Of a stretch of DNA of 64,000 nucleotides, positions 63,666 to 64,000 are shown in pieces. This DNA is from Candidatus Heimdallarchaeota archaeon (GTDB lineage: Archaea > Asgardarchaeota > Heimdallarchaeia > Heimdallarchaeales > Heimdallarchaeaceae), in NCBI GenBank assembly GCA_030668875.1, contig DAOVER010000007.1:1-64000 (forward strand), given 5' to 3'. The stretch's first letter is position 1; the number at the start of each line of letters is the position of its first letter. Below the pieces are notes generated by a model, which was not told where the DNA came from, ran no database searches, and saw nothing but the letters and a program-made list of their open reading frames with translations. A program made the translations under genes and the position numbers.

Positions 63666-63754
63666 AAGAATTGTTTCATCTAATATTTTAATAATGTTTT
63701 GTTGTCAAGTATCCTATAGTCTTTTATGGATTATCGATTAACTGAAAAATACCC

Positions 63755-63762
63755 TTTATATA
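63755..63762 (+). promoter_or_regulatory. TATA-like box before the FtsX-like gene
   Basis: TTTATATA lies 50 nt before the ATG at 63813, predicting a leader of about 25-30 nt, longer than for most first genes here. Confidence 0.45.
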
Positions 63763-63812
63763 CCCGAATTTGGTGAGAATAGATAAGCAGAGATTAAGCG
63801 ACCAGGATAAAT

Positions 63813-64000
63813 ATGAGCTACATCAACAATATTTTGCGAAAAACATTCAGGAGAAGAATAGGAAAAAATGTAGGAACTTTAGTAGCTATCGCTCTTGGTG
63901 TCTCCTTAATGGTTGGAGTCCAAATAACAATAACAAGTTTTTCAACAACAGCTTTAGATTTCTTTGTAGAAGCTATCGGTGAAAATGATATAATAATCAG
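63813..64000 (+). CDS. FtsX-like ABC transporter permease, N-terminal part (3' end outside the window)
   Basis: The first 62 residues read MSYINNILRKTFRRRIGKNVG, then a membrane helix (TLVAIALGVSLMVGVQITITS) and FSTTALDFFVEAIGENDIIIR. A short basic lead, one helix and the onset of an outer domain are typical of MacB/FtsX-type permeases (FtsX family, lipoprotein-export-like). The gene runs off the window edge, so the later helices and any ATPase partner are not visible. An overlapping open frame (63770-63982) has no family features and is ignored. Confidence 0.7.
   Translation, partial: MSYINNILRKTFRRRIGKNVGTLVAIALGVSLMVGVQITITSFSTTALDFFVEAIGENDIII

Noticed and set aside
63770-63982. Plus-strand open frame of 70 codons at the right end
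   Set aside because: The FtsX-like frame starting at 63813 has a membrane helix and permease-like pattern; the other frame is a shadow.
1-64000. CRISPR arrays, rRNA and tRNA genes
   Set aside because: No regularly spaced direct repeats and no T-arm/anticodon-arm patterns were found in any intergenic region read on both strands.

Overview
The window is AT-rich, gene-dense archaeal chromosome. The informational genes are archaeal/eukaryotic in type: TFB (TFIIB), RNA polymerase subunit P (RPB12), aIF1/SUI1, dimeric-type glycyl-tRNA synthetase, type II methionine aminopeptidase, a Get3/ArsA ATPase and PurP. Low G+C, a TRAP-beta-like membrane protein, a RING-like zinc protein, possible longin-like domains and several secreted beta-helix or glycosidase-like proteins suggest an Asgard archaeon, perhaps Heimdallarchaeia-like. 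This assignment is inference; no rRNA is present to test it. I found no tRNA, rRNA or CRISPR array.

Layout. 1-0.6 kb: 3' part of a TnpB-type transposon nuclease. 0.7-9.8 kb: hypothetical and membrane-related genes, including a methyltransferase, an nfeD/flotillin pair, a class II CCA-adding enzyme, a secreted beta-helix protein, and a decayed fumarase/aspartase fragment. 10.2-16.3 kb: information processing (TFB, GlyRS, RpoP, radical SAM-TRAM protein, aIF1 with a zinc ribbon). 16.3-34.2 kb: DegV proteins, TatD, Get3 with a TRAP-beta-like gene, HAD phosphatases, a membrane-anchored glycosidase-like protein, an NPP-type phosphodiesterase, an M48 protease, MetAP and glycerol kinase.

34.3-54.7 kb is a nucleotide-biosynthesis island. 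pyrD-pyrK-pyrC-pyrF run on the plus strand; pyrE, guaA, two purP paralogues and a PRTase-HTH regulator run on the minus strand. A near-gapless plus-strand operon purC-purS (fused), purQ, purL, purE, purM, purN, purF, purD follows, then pyrB-pyrI on the minus strand and a second OMP-decarboxylase-like gene. Together these cover most of the routes to UMP and IMP/GMP. CarAB, PurB, PurK and an IMP cyclohydrolase are not in the window.

54.7-64 kb: RING-like and TIM-barrel/zinc-ribbon proteins, an SplB-like radical SAM protein, a FixABCX-like electron transfer cluster (etfB-etfA-hypothetical-fixC-fixX), an M42 peptidase, a GNAT acetyltransferase and the start of an FtsX-like permease.

Many first genes have a TATA-like box only about 25-32 nt before the start codon, suggesting leaderless mRNAs, while operon-internal genes carry GGTGA-like ribosome sites. 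The observations most worth following are the Get3/TRAP-beta-like pair, the OMP decarboxylase paralogue that lost its phosphate-binding residues, the PurC-PurS fusion, the DHDISx repeat in the NfeD-like protein, the RING-like gene, and palindromes at the purC and pyrF2 promoters.
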